Notes: generated by a model from the letters alone, not told the origin. 64,000 bases of DNA from Diploptera punctata (GCA_030220185.1 JASPKZ010000424.1:1-64000); one strand, 5' to 3'. Counted from the stretch's first letter, positions 12,373-22,237 are shown. A program made the numbers and translations.

Positions 12373-13143
12373 TCATATTATTCACATCTTAATGATGGAC
12401 AAATTATATTTGAAAAGAAAAATATATGCCTAGACTGGGGTTTGAACCCAGGACCTATGACTCTATGCCAATGTTCTTCCCGGTGAGCTACCTAGGCCTC
12501 CAATCTAAATGCATATTTTTATCTTATACATAGTTAATTCCCTAACCCCAAATGCTACGAGTATTTGCTACGATTTTTGCAAATGGCAGCTCCTTTGTTA
12601 AGAAGACTTTTTATTGAGAATTTAAACATTACTTATAAAGTCTTCTTAACAAAGGAGCCGCCATTTGCAAAAATCGTAGCAATGGCTCGTAGCATTTGGG
12701 GTTAGGGAATTAACTATGTATAAGAGAAAAATATACATTTAGATTGGAGGCCTAGGTAGCTCACTTGGAAGAGCATTGACATAGAGAGTCAAAGGTCCTG
12801 GGTTCAAACCCCAGTCTAGGTGTACATTTTTCTTTTCAAATATAATTTGTCCATCATTAAGATGTTTAAAAACGAATAATATGAACATTGAAAGAAGCAC
12901 TACTGGCTTTATAAGTAATGTTTAAATTCCCAATAAAAAGTCTTCCTAACAAAGGAGCTGCCATTTGCAAAAATCGTAGAAACGGCTCGTAGCATTTGGG
13001 GTTAGGGAATTAACAATGTATAAGAGAAAAATATGCATTTAGATTGGAGGCCTAGGTAGCTCACTTGGAAGAGCATTGACACAGAGAGTCAAAGGTCCTG
13101 GGTTGAAACCCCAGTCTAGGTGTATATTTTTCTTTTCAAATAT
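12373..13143. mobile_element. Trimeric tRNA-like element (one reverse, two forward units)
   Basis: Three tRNA-like cloverleaves lie at 12428-12497 (minus), 12750-12821 (plus) and 13050-13121 (plus). The first pair is head to head around an inverted spacer (GCCATTTGCAAAAATCGTAG type). The last two are a direct tandem repeat with a 300-bp period. Near-identical flanks AATCATAAGAAATRTT at 12358 and 13144 look like a target duplication, which would mean the trimer moved as a unit. The anticodon-loop sequences are ATAGAGA or ACAGAGA. Confidence 0.7.
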
Positions 13144-13465
13144 AATCATAAGAAATGTTTATAGAATAATTGCAAAATGTTTAAAAGAGTATGAAATGTT
13201 ATTACAAATGGTAAAGTGTGTAGTGCAACAGTGGCATAAAAATGTTGTATGGAAAATTGTCATCGACAAATTATAGATGTCAGCCAAAATATTGAAAATG
13301 AAACTTTACTAGTCATAAAAGTAATGTTAAAATGCCATTGAAAAGTCCTCTTGAATAAGAAGCTGTTAGAACATAGGTTATTTACTCCAAGTGCATGGGA
13401 ATATATAAGTATGAGAACATTTTTTTGTCAAAATCAGAAACCTAGATAGCTGGTGAAATTAAATG

Positions 13466-14057
13466 TTTCTTATCTCTCCTCATATAAATCTTCTAAGTAG
13501 ATTCCGATTTTGAGACCATAACGGTCTCATCTTCAGTACTTCTTTGGCGACTGATGTTATGTCGATTGGAAGAAACTCTTCTTCTTCCCTCTGTTGGTAG
13601 ACCGATAAACCTCTGGATCAGGTCAAAATTTGCAGGAATTTCAAAGTTCATAAGTTTTCCTTTGATTTTCTGAATGTGGATCTTTTCCCAAACTGTGAGT
13701 TCCTTTTGTTTGTCTATTTGTTTAATCCCGCAAATTTTGACCTGATTTGTTTAATTAAACAAATAGACAAACAAAAGGAACTCACAGTTTGGGAAAAGAT
13801 CCACATTCAGAAAAACAAAGGAAAACTTATGAACTTTGAAATTCTCGCAAATTTTGACCTGATCCAGAGGTTCATCGGTCCACCAACAGAGGGAAGAAGA
13901 AGAGTTCCTTCCGATCGACATAACATCAGTCGCCAAAGAAGTACTGAAGATGAGACAGTTGTGGTCTCAAAATCGGGATCTATTTAGAAGATTTATATGA
14001 GGAGAGGTAAGAAACATTTAATTTTACCATAAATTAAACCTCATAGTGATTAATTCC
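13466..14057. mobile_element. Near-perfect Penelope-like palindrome
   Basis: Arms of about 250 bp are almost identical inverted copies meeting near 13745. The right arm (13751-13987) encodes the GIY-YIG tail: ELTVWEKIHIQKNKGK, MNFEI, DLIQRFIGPPTEGRR. Outer signatures are CTCTCCTCATATAA and TTATATGAGGAGAG, followed by TTAAACCTCATAGTGATTAATTCC. A decayed ribozyme (CTGAAGA, T, GAGAC/GTCTC stem, AAAA instead of GAAA) sits in both arms. Confidence 0.85.
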
Positions 14058-14127
14058 TATAAAAGTTAAACCTAGATAGCTTTTCATACTAATACAATTC
14101 TCACTGGTCACAGAAAATTTTACCAAT

Positions 14128-14680
14128 ACCTCCCGAGATTCAACATCAGAAAGAATGAACTTGTAATTGTGGTATTAGCAGCCGAAGTGTTGAACATATT
14201 ATCTTTGATTGCCTTTTGTTCTGGAACGAGAGGTATGAAATCACCTCTCTTCTAAATAACACCGCCTATTTTAAGTGAACCACCCATTACAGAAGTGCTT
14301 TTGACAGAAAATAACTACAAACTTTTCATAAATAAAGTTCATTTGGCAACTGAAATTGATTTTATACGAAAGGTAGCAAGGATTTTAAGAAGAGAAAAAA
14401 TTAGAAACTCAGTTATAAAGGAGATAATGAAGATTAAAGACACTATTTTAGATTATATTAAAACTTAGCAATTAAGATGGTATGGACATGTCCAGCGAAT
14501 GGAAGAGACCAGCTACTAAAATGTGTTTTGGAATGGAAACCTAAGGGAAGACGAGGCAGAGGAAGACCTAAAACCTCCTGGAGTCAGGGAATATATTTAT
14601 AAATGAAGGAGAAACATCTACAACCAGGAGATTGGGTGGACCAACAAAATTGGCTATTAGGAATCGGACAATGTCATAGA
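14128..14680 (+). pseudogene. LINE C-terminal fragments
   Basis: Two broken pieces. Around 14170-14230 a zinc-knuckle-like stretch reads CG, RSVEHIIFDCLLFWNERY in plus frames. From about 14455 the sequence encodes LRWYGHVQRMEE and a decayed proline/arginine-rich GRPK motif. These are typical of the 3' part of RTE-like LINE proteins. Stops and frameshifts are frequent. Confidence 0.5.
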
Positions 14681-14835
14681 TATTAATGAACAAATTATCT
14701 ATCTATAAATAAAATTCATAAAAAAATTTAGTTTTAGATAAAATTATATAATGTATCATAACCTTGACACAAAATACAACACTAATATGCCTTATGTGAA
14801 ATAGGATTTATAAATTTCAGATAATAAATAATAAT

Positions 14836-14894
14836 AATAGCTCAATAGATAAAGCACTGTAATATTGAATCTGGATTCAAAACCCAGTTTAGGC
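14836..14894 (+). repeat. Degenerate tRNA-like fragment
   Basis: TAGCTCAATAGATAAAGCAC and GGATTCAAAACCCAG lie at tRNA-like spacing and are followed by AAAATTTTTCTC. This is the same end as the paired tRNA-like elements. Truncated. Confidence 0.5.
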
Positions 14895-15193
14895 AAAAAT
14901 TTTTCTCATAAGATATTAATTTGTCTTTTAATATAAGTGTAAAATTTAAATAATGTCAAAAATAAGTGCTATTGTTTTGAATTGGGTAGTATCCAGAACA
15001 CAATAGCATTATTGTGAAAAATTATGGGGAAAAAAAAAAAAAAAGAGTTTGAACAACATGGTTCTAAGCAGGAAAAATTACAAATGCTGGAACATATTAA
15101 AGCTGTACAGTCATTAATATATAGGGTAATTCAAAATTCAATCAAAGAAACTTACTTAGTTACAAAGGTATGGTAAACAATCAATTTGAGATC

Positions 15194-15564
15194 TTGTGGA
15201 AGATTTCCGGGCTGTTGGCCGTGGTCTTGAGGCTTGTAGTTCCCTGACGGACATTTTGCCAGAGATTGCATCCAGCATCCTCAAGGGTTGTCTTGAGACT
15301 GGCAATTTTGTCGACAACCTGCCCTATTTATACATTTATACATCGTAACGGACCGTGCAGAAAACATGTCGCAGATAAATGTATAAATAGGGCAGGTAGT
15401 CGACAAAATTGCCAGTCTCAAGACAACCCTTGAGGATGCCGGATGCAGTCTCTGGCAAAACGTCCATCGGGGAACTACAAGCCTCAAGACCACGGCCAAC
15501 AGCCCGGATATCTTCTACAAGATCATCATAGTAACTCCGGCCGTGAAGCCTAAGTCAATATATA
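15194..15564. mobile_element. Palindromic foldback of a second Penelope-type family
   Basis: Arms of about 140 bp (outer GAAGATTTCCGGGCTGTTGG and its inverse) flank a 35-nt loop near 15345-15380. A 15-bp duplication AATCAATTTGAGATC (15179-15193 and 15565-15579) brackets it. The right end CTCCGGCCGTGAAGCC differs from the main family. Translation fragments such as SLKTTLEDAG suggest a coding-end origin. Assignment to Penelope-like elements is an inference from the foldback form. Confidence 0.6.
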
Positions 15565-15670
15565 AATCAATTTGAGATCAGGAACCTATTGTCTGAGCTT
15601 ACATAGAGTCATCAAGATATTTACATTTAAAATTCATAATCCACTATTAAAGTGCTCTATTGGTAGCATG

Positions 15671-15996
15671 TCAGCTGCGGTAGTCTAGTGGTCATGTTCC
15701 TTGCCTCTTATCCTGAGGGTCGCGGATTTAAACCTGGCTGGAGTCAATGGATTTTGTAGGATGGAAAAATTCAAGGAACAATTCCTCTGGGAGAGTCTTT
15801 AAGCCATGGGTTCCAAGTCTAGATATTTTCAGGTCGTAAAATAACCTGAAGTCTGAATAAAAAGGACTCTGTGCAAAATTTAATCGACCTTCATCCATCC
15901 TAGTAATATCTTAGTTGCCTACTAGATGTCTCATTGGGTTGGTGTGTTAACCACATGATATTTGTAGGGAAGTAAGCATAACTAAATTAATCAAAA
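15671..15996 (+). mobile_element. tRNA-derived SINE, family C
   Basis: The head has GGTAGTCTAGTGGTCATG and GGGTCGCGGATTTAAACC. The body includes GATGGAAAAATTCAAGGAAC, CCATGGGTTCCAAGTCTAG and CATTGGGTTGGTGTGTTAACC. A second copy lies at 50370-50690 with the same order of blocks. Confidence 0.75.
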
Positions 15997-16091
15997 TCAA
16001 AGTGGGAGGTAACACTATAAGGTATTTACATTTATAAATAAGTTGGAGAAAATGTTTTTAATATCTCACCTCATAAAGTTGCATGTTTTAA

Positions 16092-16135
16092 TGATACCAG
16101 TTTCAAAAGTATAATTTTACTTCCATCTTCAGTCA
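16092..16135 (-). ncRNA. Hammerhead ribozyme, best canonical copy
   Basis: Minus-strand order: TGA (stem I), CTGAAGA (core), one extra T, GGAAGTA/TACTTTT (7-bp stem II with two G-T wobbles), GAAAC, TG, GTA (cleavage triplet), TCA (stem I). All invariant core residues (CUGANGA, GAAA, U before the cleavage base) are present in 44 nt. Stem III is only AC/GU with a 2-nt loop, as in newt and Penelope hammerheads. The extra U after A9 is unusual, but an extra residue at that place is known in one viroid ribozyme. Confidence 0.8.
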
Positions 16136-16326
16136 AATTCCAACTTGGTATTATCGATTTTGTCAAAATGATAACCCGTTTCTAATATATGTTTGGCAAA
16201 TCTTGATTTTTCTTTGTTATTAATTTTATTTTTAAAATGTCCAGAGTATCTTGTGTTAAAGTTTCTAGTTGTTTTACCAATATAAAATTTCTCACAATTA
16301 TTGCACTTAAGTTTATAGATGTCTTT
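16131..16326 (-). pseudogene. GIY-YIG endonuclease fragment of a Penelope-like element
   Basis: The open minus frame reads DIYKLKCNNCEKFYIGKTTR, then NFNTRYSGHF, AKHILETGYHFDKID and a stop. The IYxL...YIGKTxR...H pattern is the catalytic core of GIY-YIG nucleases, which make the nick used for target-primed reverse transcription. The reverse transcriptase is missing. The TGA stop lies inside the CTGAAGA core of the adjoining ribozyme, so coding and ribozyme sequences overlap in this copy. That may result from an internal deletion. Confidence 0.7.
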
Positions 16327-17304
16327 ATTTTCATTTTTTTTTTCAAAATCGACAATACCATATCAATATCACACAGAGAAAATAACAACAACAAAATTAG
16401 CATCTTGGAAGAGATAGACATTTTGAAGGAGGCAAAGAGCATAGACACATTGAACGAAAAAACACCAACAGATCTGAACCCATTGTACAAACTATACACC
16501 GACTTCAGTACCAAATAGAATGCAGAAGATGAAACTTGATTTTGAAAGACCTTCATTGTTTTAACCACTTGACAAAGTTTTTTAAACAGAAGATGATTTA
16601 GTTGAGGACGACTATCTATTGTAATATTTTAACATTATAAAATAGTTTTGTCCCTTATTTCAGATAAATGGGGTTGTAACGCATTTTATTTTTTGTTTGA
16701 ACCTGGACCTCTCAAATATGAATCTCAAAATGTTACTTCTTGATCAGTACCTTAATACATGTGGGAATATATTCAACATCAACTCGACAAATCTGGATGG
16801 ATCAAGGCTTCCCTTAGAATCCTCCTCTAAATTTCTCTATCCCTGGCAACCAACCACCAAGGACTTCACATCCTGCAATATTCCATCCATCCACTTTAAG
16901 TTTGATCTTCCAACCCTTCTTCTTCCTTCTGACTTATTTTCGGGGAAAAGAGATCTAATCCACAAAAATTCGAAAGTTGACACAGAGAAAACAACAGACA
17001 CAAAATTAACATTTTAGAAGAAATTGAAATTATCAAGAAGGCCAAGAATACAAACATTCTCAACGAAAATATGCCTAATGAGCAAAACTCTCTATTAGAC
17101 ATACAGTTAATTCAATACTACTACAACAACACCAGAAGATGAAGCATGCATCAAAAGGCCTAGAGTGAAATCAAAGAAAATTTTAAATAGTTGAGGAAGA
17201 CGGTAGTATACAAGGTAAATAAATAATATTAAATTAATATTGAGAAGCTAAAGCTATTACTATGATAGAAATAAGTAAATTAATGAACCCAATTAAATTA
17301 TTGT

Positions 17305-17547
17305 AAATCAATGGTAAAGAGAAAAATTTCTGCCTGAACTGGGAATCGAACCCCGAACCTTTAGCTTTCCGTGCTAATGCTCTGCCACTGAGCTAATCCA
17401 GGCTTCATTCCCATCCAAAGGAAGGATTTCTGCTTGGATGGGAATGAAGCCTGGATTAGCTCAGTGGCAGAGCATTAGCACAGAAAGCTAAAGGTTCGGG
17501 GTTCGATTCCCGGTTCAGGCAGAAATTTTTCTCTTTACCATTGATTT
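17305..17547. mobile_element. Head-to-head pair of tRNA-like sequences (compact form)
   Basis: An almost perfect 243-bp palindrome with ends AAATCAATGGTAAAGAGAAA and its inverse. Each arm contains a tRNA-like unit. Read forward from about 17448: GCCTGGATTAGCTCAGTGG, anticodon arm TTAGC-ACAGAAA-GCTAA, T-arm GTTCGATTC. Position 33 is C instead of U, so decoding is unlikely. The centre is the mirrored CATCCAA...TTGGATG. Confidence 0.8.
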
Positions 17548-17548
17548 T

Positions 17549-18022
17549 AAATAAATAATAGTTTAAAAAGCAAAAACAATACACTTTATTAGAAAACCGA
17601 ACTAAAAAATGAAAAATAAATTTAATTTCCAACATGCTTGGGATAAAATTAAAGTGGTCAACAAAAAAATCATCTCCAACACATCTAGAATAAAACTAGA
17701 GTTACCTACAAAAAAAAAATTTTACCATCAAAGCATGAGGTGCTCTATATCAATTAATATATTTTATAATAAACAGATATTGCTAAAAGTAAAGTCTCTA
17801 TGAAGAAAACGTAAAAACCATAAAAAGTACCCCATGCTTTTGATGGTAAAATAATTTTTTTGTAGATAACTCTAGTTTTATTCTAGATGTGTTGGAGATG
17901 ATTTTTGTGTTGACCACTTTACTTTTATTCCGAGCGTGTTGGAAATTAAAATTATTTTTAATTTTTTAGTTTGGTTTTCTAATAAAGTGTGTTGTTTTAG
18001 TTTTTTAAACTATTATTTATTT
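17549..18022. repeat. Large AT-rich inverted repeat
   Basis: Arms of about 185 bp begin AAATAAATAATAGTTTAAA and pair with the mirror end near 18022. They share CACTTTATTAGAAAACC, CATCTCCAACACATCTAGA and TTTTACCATCAAAGCATG. A spacer of about 85 nt separates them. No coding sequence or known terminal motif is visible. It abuts the preceding tRNA-like pair. It could be a MITE or foldback. Confidence 0.7.
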
Positions 18023-18088
18023 TTTTAATTTTTAGTTTAATAGATTGTCCCATGAAAATTTAATTGCTTAATTCTCTTCTAAAAAAAA

Positions 18089-18179
18089 TCCTCCGGGCCG
18101 GATTTGAACCAGCGACCTATGGATTACTGAAATTATATACCACAACAGTCCACTGCTCTACCAACTGAGCTCTTACAAT
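18089..18179 (-). pseudogene. tRNA-Tyr-like pseudogene with intron
   Basis: On the minus strand GAGCTCAGTTGGTAGAGC (D-arm) is followed by TGGACTGTTG, about 18 extra nucleotides, then AATCCATAGG and GTCGCTGGTTCAAATCC. The order (GGACTG, insert, AATCC, TAGGTCGCTGGTTC) is that of eukaryotic intron-containing tRNA-Tyr. The anticodon position reads GTT rather than GTA and the 5' acceptor strand does not pair with the 3' CCGGAGGA, so it is dead or retroposed. Confidence 0.55.
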
Positions 18180-18189
18180 GATTAAGTAA

Positions 18190-18550
18190 AAAAGTCGATA
18201 AGTCCGCAACTATTATACTGGTTTATATTTTTTTGATTTTCTGATGATTCTGGCCAGAATTCTAGAAAAAAATTATGAAATTATTGTATTGTCATGGGTC
18301 CTTTATAAGTATACAAAATTCCAAGTCGATCCAATGTTTTTAAGTGGGTGAAAATCACGTTCAAAGATTCCGTTACATAGATCCAGGTCCATTACGTAGA
18401 CAGATACAGCTCAAGCTAATATAAAGCTTGTAAAAATATATATAATTTAACATTGAGCTATAAAAAACAATTATGATCTTAAAAAGTATAGATTAATTCA
18501 AATGTCGAAATAAAATGTATTTAATTCATAAAACATTTTAATACAAATAT
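18190..18550. other. No recognisable feature
   Basis: AT-rich sequence without an open frame, inverted repeat or repeat-family signature that I can identify. It includes GAAAATCACGTTCAAAG and CCATTACGTAGACAG. Confidence 0.5.
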
Positions 18551-18560
18551 CACAAAAAAA

Positions 18561-18640
18561 ACTGCGTAATTGAAGACGCGAACATGCGACCTTCATTAAC
18601 AGAAACAGTGACTGCATACTTTACCGCTGACCTATTAGGA
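18561..18640 (-). repeat. Weak tRNA-derived sequence
   Basis: Minus-strand GGTCAGCGGTAAAGTATGC and GGTCGCATGTTCGCGTC resemble A and B boxes at tRNA spacing. The flanks give no element boundary. Confidence 0.35.
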
Positions 18641-18852
18641 CACGTAGGAGAGTCTTCAGTTCATGCCACATAAAACAGAAGCTCAGGGACTGCACAATTA
18701 TGACTTGTTTCCTAGTTTGAACCCAGCGCTGTGCCGAGTATGACTTAGAAGAAATGTGCATTCAAGAGATGACTCATTTTTTTTTTGTCGAAGGGTGTAC
18801 ATACAAATTTTTCTTTTGATGTTTTTATTATTCATTTCATGTATCTTAATTA

Positions 18853-18976
18853 TGTATATAAGAGAAAAAATTGCATTTAGATTGGAGTGCTCAGATAGTT
18901 GGTAGAGTATTGGCCTAAAAAGCCAAAGGTCCTAGGTTCAAACGCCAGTCGGAGCATATAATTTTTCTCTTCAAAT
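18853..18976 (+). repeat. Single tRNA-like element in AGAGAAAAA/TTTTTCTCT stem
   Basis: TATATAAGAGAAAAAATTGC precedes a cloverleaf-like unit at 18889-18955, which has a shortened D-arm and an anticodon arm TTGGC-CTAAAAA-GCCAA. AATTTTTCTCTTCAAATATA follows. This copy has T at position 33, unlike most relatives. A T5 run could stop RNA polymerase III. Confidence 0.65.
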
Positions 18977-19003
18977 ATACTTTTCTATATTTTAAAAATA
19001 CAA

Positions 19004-19110
19004 CAGGAAGTAACATTAAGAGGTTTATTTAATAATTAAGATATTTGGTCTGTGTAAAACAACCATAAGAAGTAAGAATACACAGACCAAATATCCTAAT
19101 TATTATACTT
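19004..19110. mobile_element. Micro Penelope-like foldback
   Basis: It begins with the family end GGAAGTAACATTAAGAGGTT. A hairpin of about 25 bp follows (AATTAAGATATTTGGTCTGTG and inverse). No coding remnant is left. Confidence 0.55.
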
Positions 19111-19127
19111 TTATTTTTTCCTCTATT

Positions 19128-19432
19128 TTAGAGAATGTGACTGTACAGACAATGTCTATTTCTTCCAGTCGATGTAAACGGCTCAGCCACCTCAGCCTTT
19201 AAGATTTTATTATCCTGACTATGTCAGTATTACCACATAAGTAATACAATTCATGAGTATACCTACTGCACCATTTCCCATTTTCATTTTATCAGTCCAT
19301 AGATTTTCCTTAGAATCTTTCTTTCAAATACTTTTAATTTATTTTCATCATTTTTAGTTAATGGCCAAGTTTCACTTCCATACAGGATTTGAGTGCATGT
19401 CACTTCAAATTATTCTGCTTTCTGACTAAAAT
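19128..19432 (-). pseudogene. LINE 3' fragment
   Basis: On the minus strand broken frames read LYGSETWPLTKNDENKLKVFE, then RKILRKIYG. This matches the LYGxExWxL...R..FE...LR...G pattern downstream of the reverse transcriptase in RTE-like LINEs. Frameshifted and truncated at both ends. Confidence 0.6.
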
Positions 19433-19619
19433 TAACAAATTAAAAAAAAAAATATATAAAATTTTCATGACTGGTAACAGTTGCTTTTTATAAAATTCTT
19501 ACAAAACTACAAACATGTAACAAAATGGAATATGACTGTGCCTGCGACGGCAATAACTAGATTTTGTAAGTAGAATTTCGTAGGATAAAATAAATACTTT
19601 CAAATGTTATCACAGCTTT

Positions 19620-20045
19620 ATTTTAGAAAGAAAAATTACGTTCAAACCAGTCTGACTCTGTATGTCAGTGCGATAACTGTCATTCAAAGTTCCAATAGGA
19701 ACATAAAATTTCTTTCCACTTATACAATTCTCCTTTCATCCAAAGACCGATAGTCATCGCTAACAACAAATAAAACTATATCCAATTCTATATATTCACA
19801 TCAAAATATGAAGCTTTATCAGTTAAAAGTAATGTTTAAATTCTCAATAAAAATACTCTGTATAGAAGTCGTCAGATAGAATTATTGATAACGATCACTA
19901 TTGGCCTTCAGATGAAAGCAGAATTGTATAATTGGAAAGAAATTTGACGTTCCTATTGGAAGTTCGAATGACGTAATGGTTATCATACTGACGTACAGAA
20001 TCAGAGATCCAGGGTTCGACTCCCGGTTCAAACATAATTTTTCAG
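19620..20045. mobile_element. Paired tRNA-like element, family 2
   Basis: A minus-sense tRNA-like end (19633-19700, GGTTATCG and GTTTGAACG type) and a plus-sense end (19965-20033, TAATGGTTATCATACTGA and GGGTTCGACTCCCGG) face each other across a partly inverted spacer. It is bounded by AGAAAGAAAAATTA and AATTTTTC. This tRNA-like sequence differs from the AGAGAAAAA family, but the architecture is the same. Single copies occur at 30424, 56150 and 61250. Confidence 0.65.
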
Positions 20046-20256
20046 GGATTCTTTACAACATGTGACGCAAAAGATGTTTCTAAGTTCCAATCATACACCA
20101 TGCGCATGCACCAACAAACGTGAAGCGGTTTACACTATGGAATCATGGGATGCAGCCAACATATGCACAATATTTAACAAACCTAAAAGCTAACCCAATG
20201 CAATTTAAATACTCTAACATGTGAAAGAATAGAATGCTAAAAAATAAATAGTAAAT

Positions 20257-20357
20257 AATATTTTATTTTAGGAAGTGATATTTTGAGGTTATTTTAATTA
20301 AATTATTTTTAATCTGTTCATCTTATTGAGGTAAGATGAACAGACTAAAAATAATTT
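20257..20357. mobile_element. Micro Penelope-like insertion with 14-bp duplication
   Basis: It is flanked by AATAAATAGTAAAT at 20243-20256 and 20358-20371. It contains GGAAGTGATATTTTGAGGTT and a hairpin around TTGAGGTAAGATG. The uninterrupted target is seen once in the paralogous copy near 62930. Confidence 0.8.
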
Positions 20358-20574
20358 AATAAATAGTAAATTCTGAAGTATATGTGTACAGTTAATTAGT
20401 ACACACTCTATGTTGGCTGCACTGGAACACAACTTTGTTGTTGCATAGAATATTCGTTCAAATCGATATGGCTGCCACGTCTTCATGCTACGTACGTAGT
20501 TAAATATCATAGAAAAATATATTGAAATAGTCATTAGAAAAAATGTAAAATCATTGTAAATGAAGGGTCCAGGG

Positions 20575-21279
20575 GAAAAACGATGAATGTCATATTAAAC
20601 TCAAACTGAGATAAATGTTTTGAAACGCTATATCATTTATAATATTGTTTACAGCATTTTGAAATAAATATATTATGGGAGGAATTATATTGGGTTATAA
20701 ATGGTCTAACAACTCATCCAACAATGTAAACCTCAAGTAAACTTATTTTATATTGTTGTCTCTTAGTACACAACTTACAGGGAAAGAAAGATGAATGTCC
20801 GTTTTTTGAACAAAAAAAGGACAAAAATAAATGTCTATTTTTCCACAAATAATGCAGAACACTATTATTTATGTCAGAGCAAAGACTATTAACAAACACT
20901 TTACAAATTACACAACTATATAAACAATGCAACATGGTACCAAAATAGTTGGTTGATGATTACTATGAAATATTAACTTTTTTAATTTTTGTAAGTCCTT
21001 GCATTTTTTATACGTCTAGTGGTTCATTGTATTAGGGAAAGCATAATATTTTATACCTCTTAATATAATAATATACAAGCTAATCTAACAATGAAACGTA
21101 CTATGAATCTTCTTTCACGAAACTTTCTAAGTGCACAATTTATAGAGGAGGAAATGAACTTTTCTGTTTTAGAGAAAATGCAAAAAAAAAACAATTCACA
21201 ATTTGTAAAGCACTATTATTAAAGTTAAAGTAAAAATGAGTCAATTCTCTAGTTACAGAAACCTATGAACACAACAACC
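20575..21279. other. Non-coding 3' region of the transposon
   Basis: AT-rich sequence between the left terminal repeat and the transposase stop codon. It contains one subterminal motif (CAGGGAAAGAAAGATGAATG at about 20779). No other feature is seen. Confidence 0.5.
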
Positions 21280-21837
21280 TTAGTTGGCTGGTATTTTGTA
21301 TCGAAGGTTGTCATAAAACTTATGTGCAGATTTTTCACAGAACTTTTTTAAATCCTGTAGGTCCTTAAATTTTTTGTGAGAAATGGGTAGTGGTCCATCA
21401 TAGCTTCTTGGTGGATGCAGAAATTCTCCTTCCTGTAAATGTGTTTGAAAATTTCTCTTGTGCTTTGGAACTGTTATAACACTAGACGTCCATGCGCCAT
21501 TGTACGTCGTTCGATGTAAGGCTAGTTGGGGCTGAGTGTGATCAATCTTAAGTTCACATATTGGTCTTGTAGGAAATGAACATTTTTGTTTAAAGAAAGT
21601 ATCAAAATGTTTTCCCCAGCTTCTGAACAAACTTTGGTCACATTCTTCCACAATAAAAGGGCTTGCAGTTCTGATATGGTCTCTCCAATGTGCAGGAACT
21701 TCCACTCTATTTCTTTGATTAATAAGAGCCATGTTTCGATCGCATTCCATGTAGGAATGGCCTCTGATCGGATATACTACAGTGATGGTTTTCAAATGCT
21801 TTCGAACATGGACAAGATAGTAAAAAAATCTTCTTCT

Positions 21838-22237
21838 TCTTCTTCCTTCCAAGTATTAGGCCAAGGCCTGTTACGATCCTATAGAAAATTTTCCCTCCAG
21901 CATTTGAGGGAAATTCTCGTATAAGACTTGAAAGCATAATAATAGTCCCTTCAATTGGTTGCTGGCCAAAGGAAGGCAAGATCAGTGATGGGCTGCCATC
22001 TTATAGCCTCTGGTCAGGCTTTTCTGGAGAAGAAAAGAAAATAAAGGAAAGAAGAAATGGAAGAAAGGAAAGACTCCCTAGCCCTCGGATGCCCTAATAG
22101 CATTGGCGTAAAAAAAACAAGAGTTAACCAAGAGAGGTTAGATAGTAAAGTTAAAAGAGTGCAAAACACAAGTAAGTGGAAGAAATGTTTTGCACAGCTT
22201 GGGCACCTTGTGGTCGCCATCCACATATCCCCTAGAT
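21838..22237 (-). mobile_element. SINE-like retroposon with a LINE 3' tail
   Basis: Read on the minus strand it ends GGAGGGAAAATTTTCTATAG, GATCGTAACAGGCCTTGG and a GAA repeat. This is the same 3' end as the LINE at 39002-39375. It splits the transposase between IRFP and YYLVHVRK, with a duplicated AAGATTT. The 5' part (starting near CATCTAGGGGATATGTGG) is unrelated to the LINE and has no coding capacity. Confidence 0.65.

Larger units (their letters stand above)
16056..17200. mobile_element. Chimeric Penelope-like element, second GIY-YIG subfamily
   Basis: The minus-sense left part carries CTCACCTCATAAA, a hammerhead motif and a GIY-YIG reading frame. The plus-sense right part (16345-16518) carries the downstream protein tail HRENNNNKISILEEID. 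A second copy of that tail (HRENNRHKINILEEIE) lies at about 16978-17140. The element is therefore rearranged, with the C-terminus present twice. Each tail is followed by a degenerate CAGAAGAT core. Confidence 0.7.

Noticed and set aside
17609..17803. 64-codon frame as a small protein
   Set aside because: It lies wholly within one arm of an AT-rich palindrome and is low in complexity.
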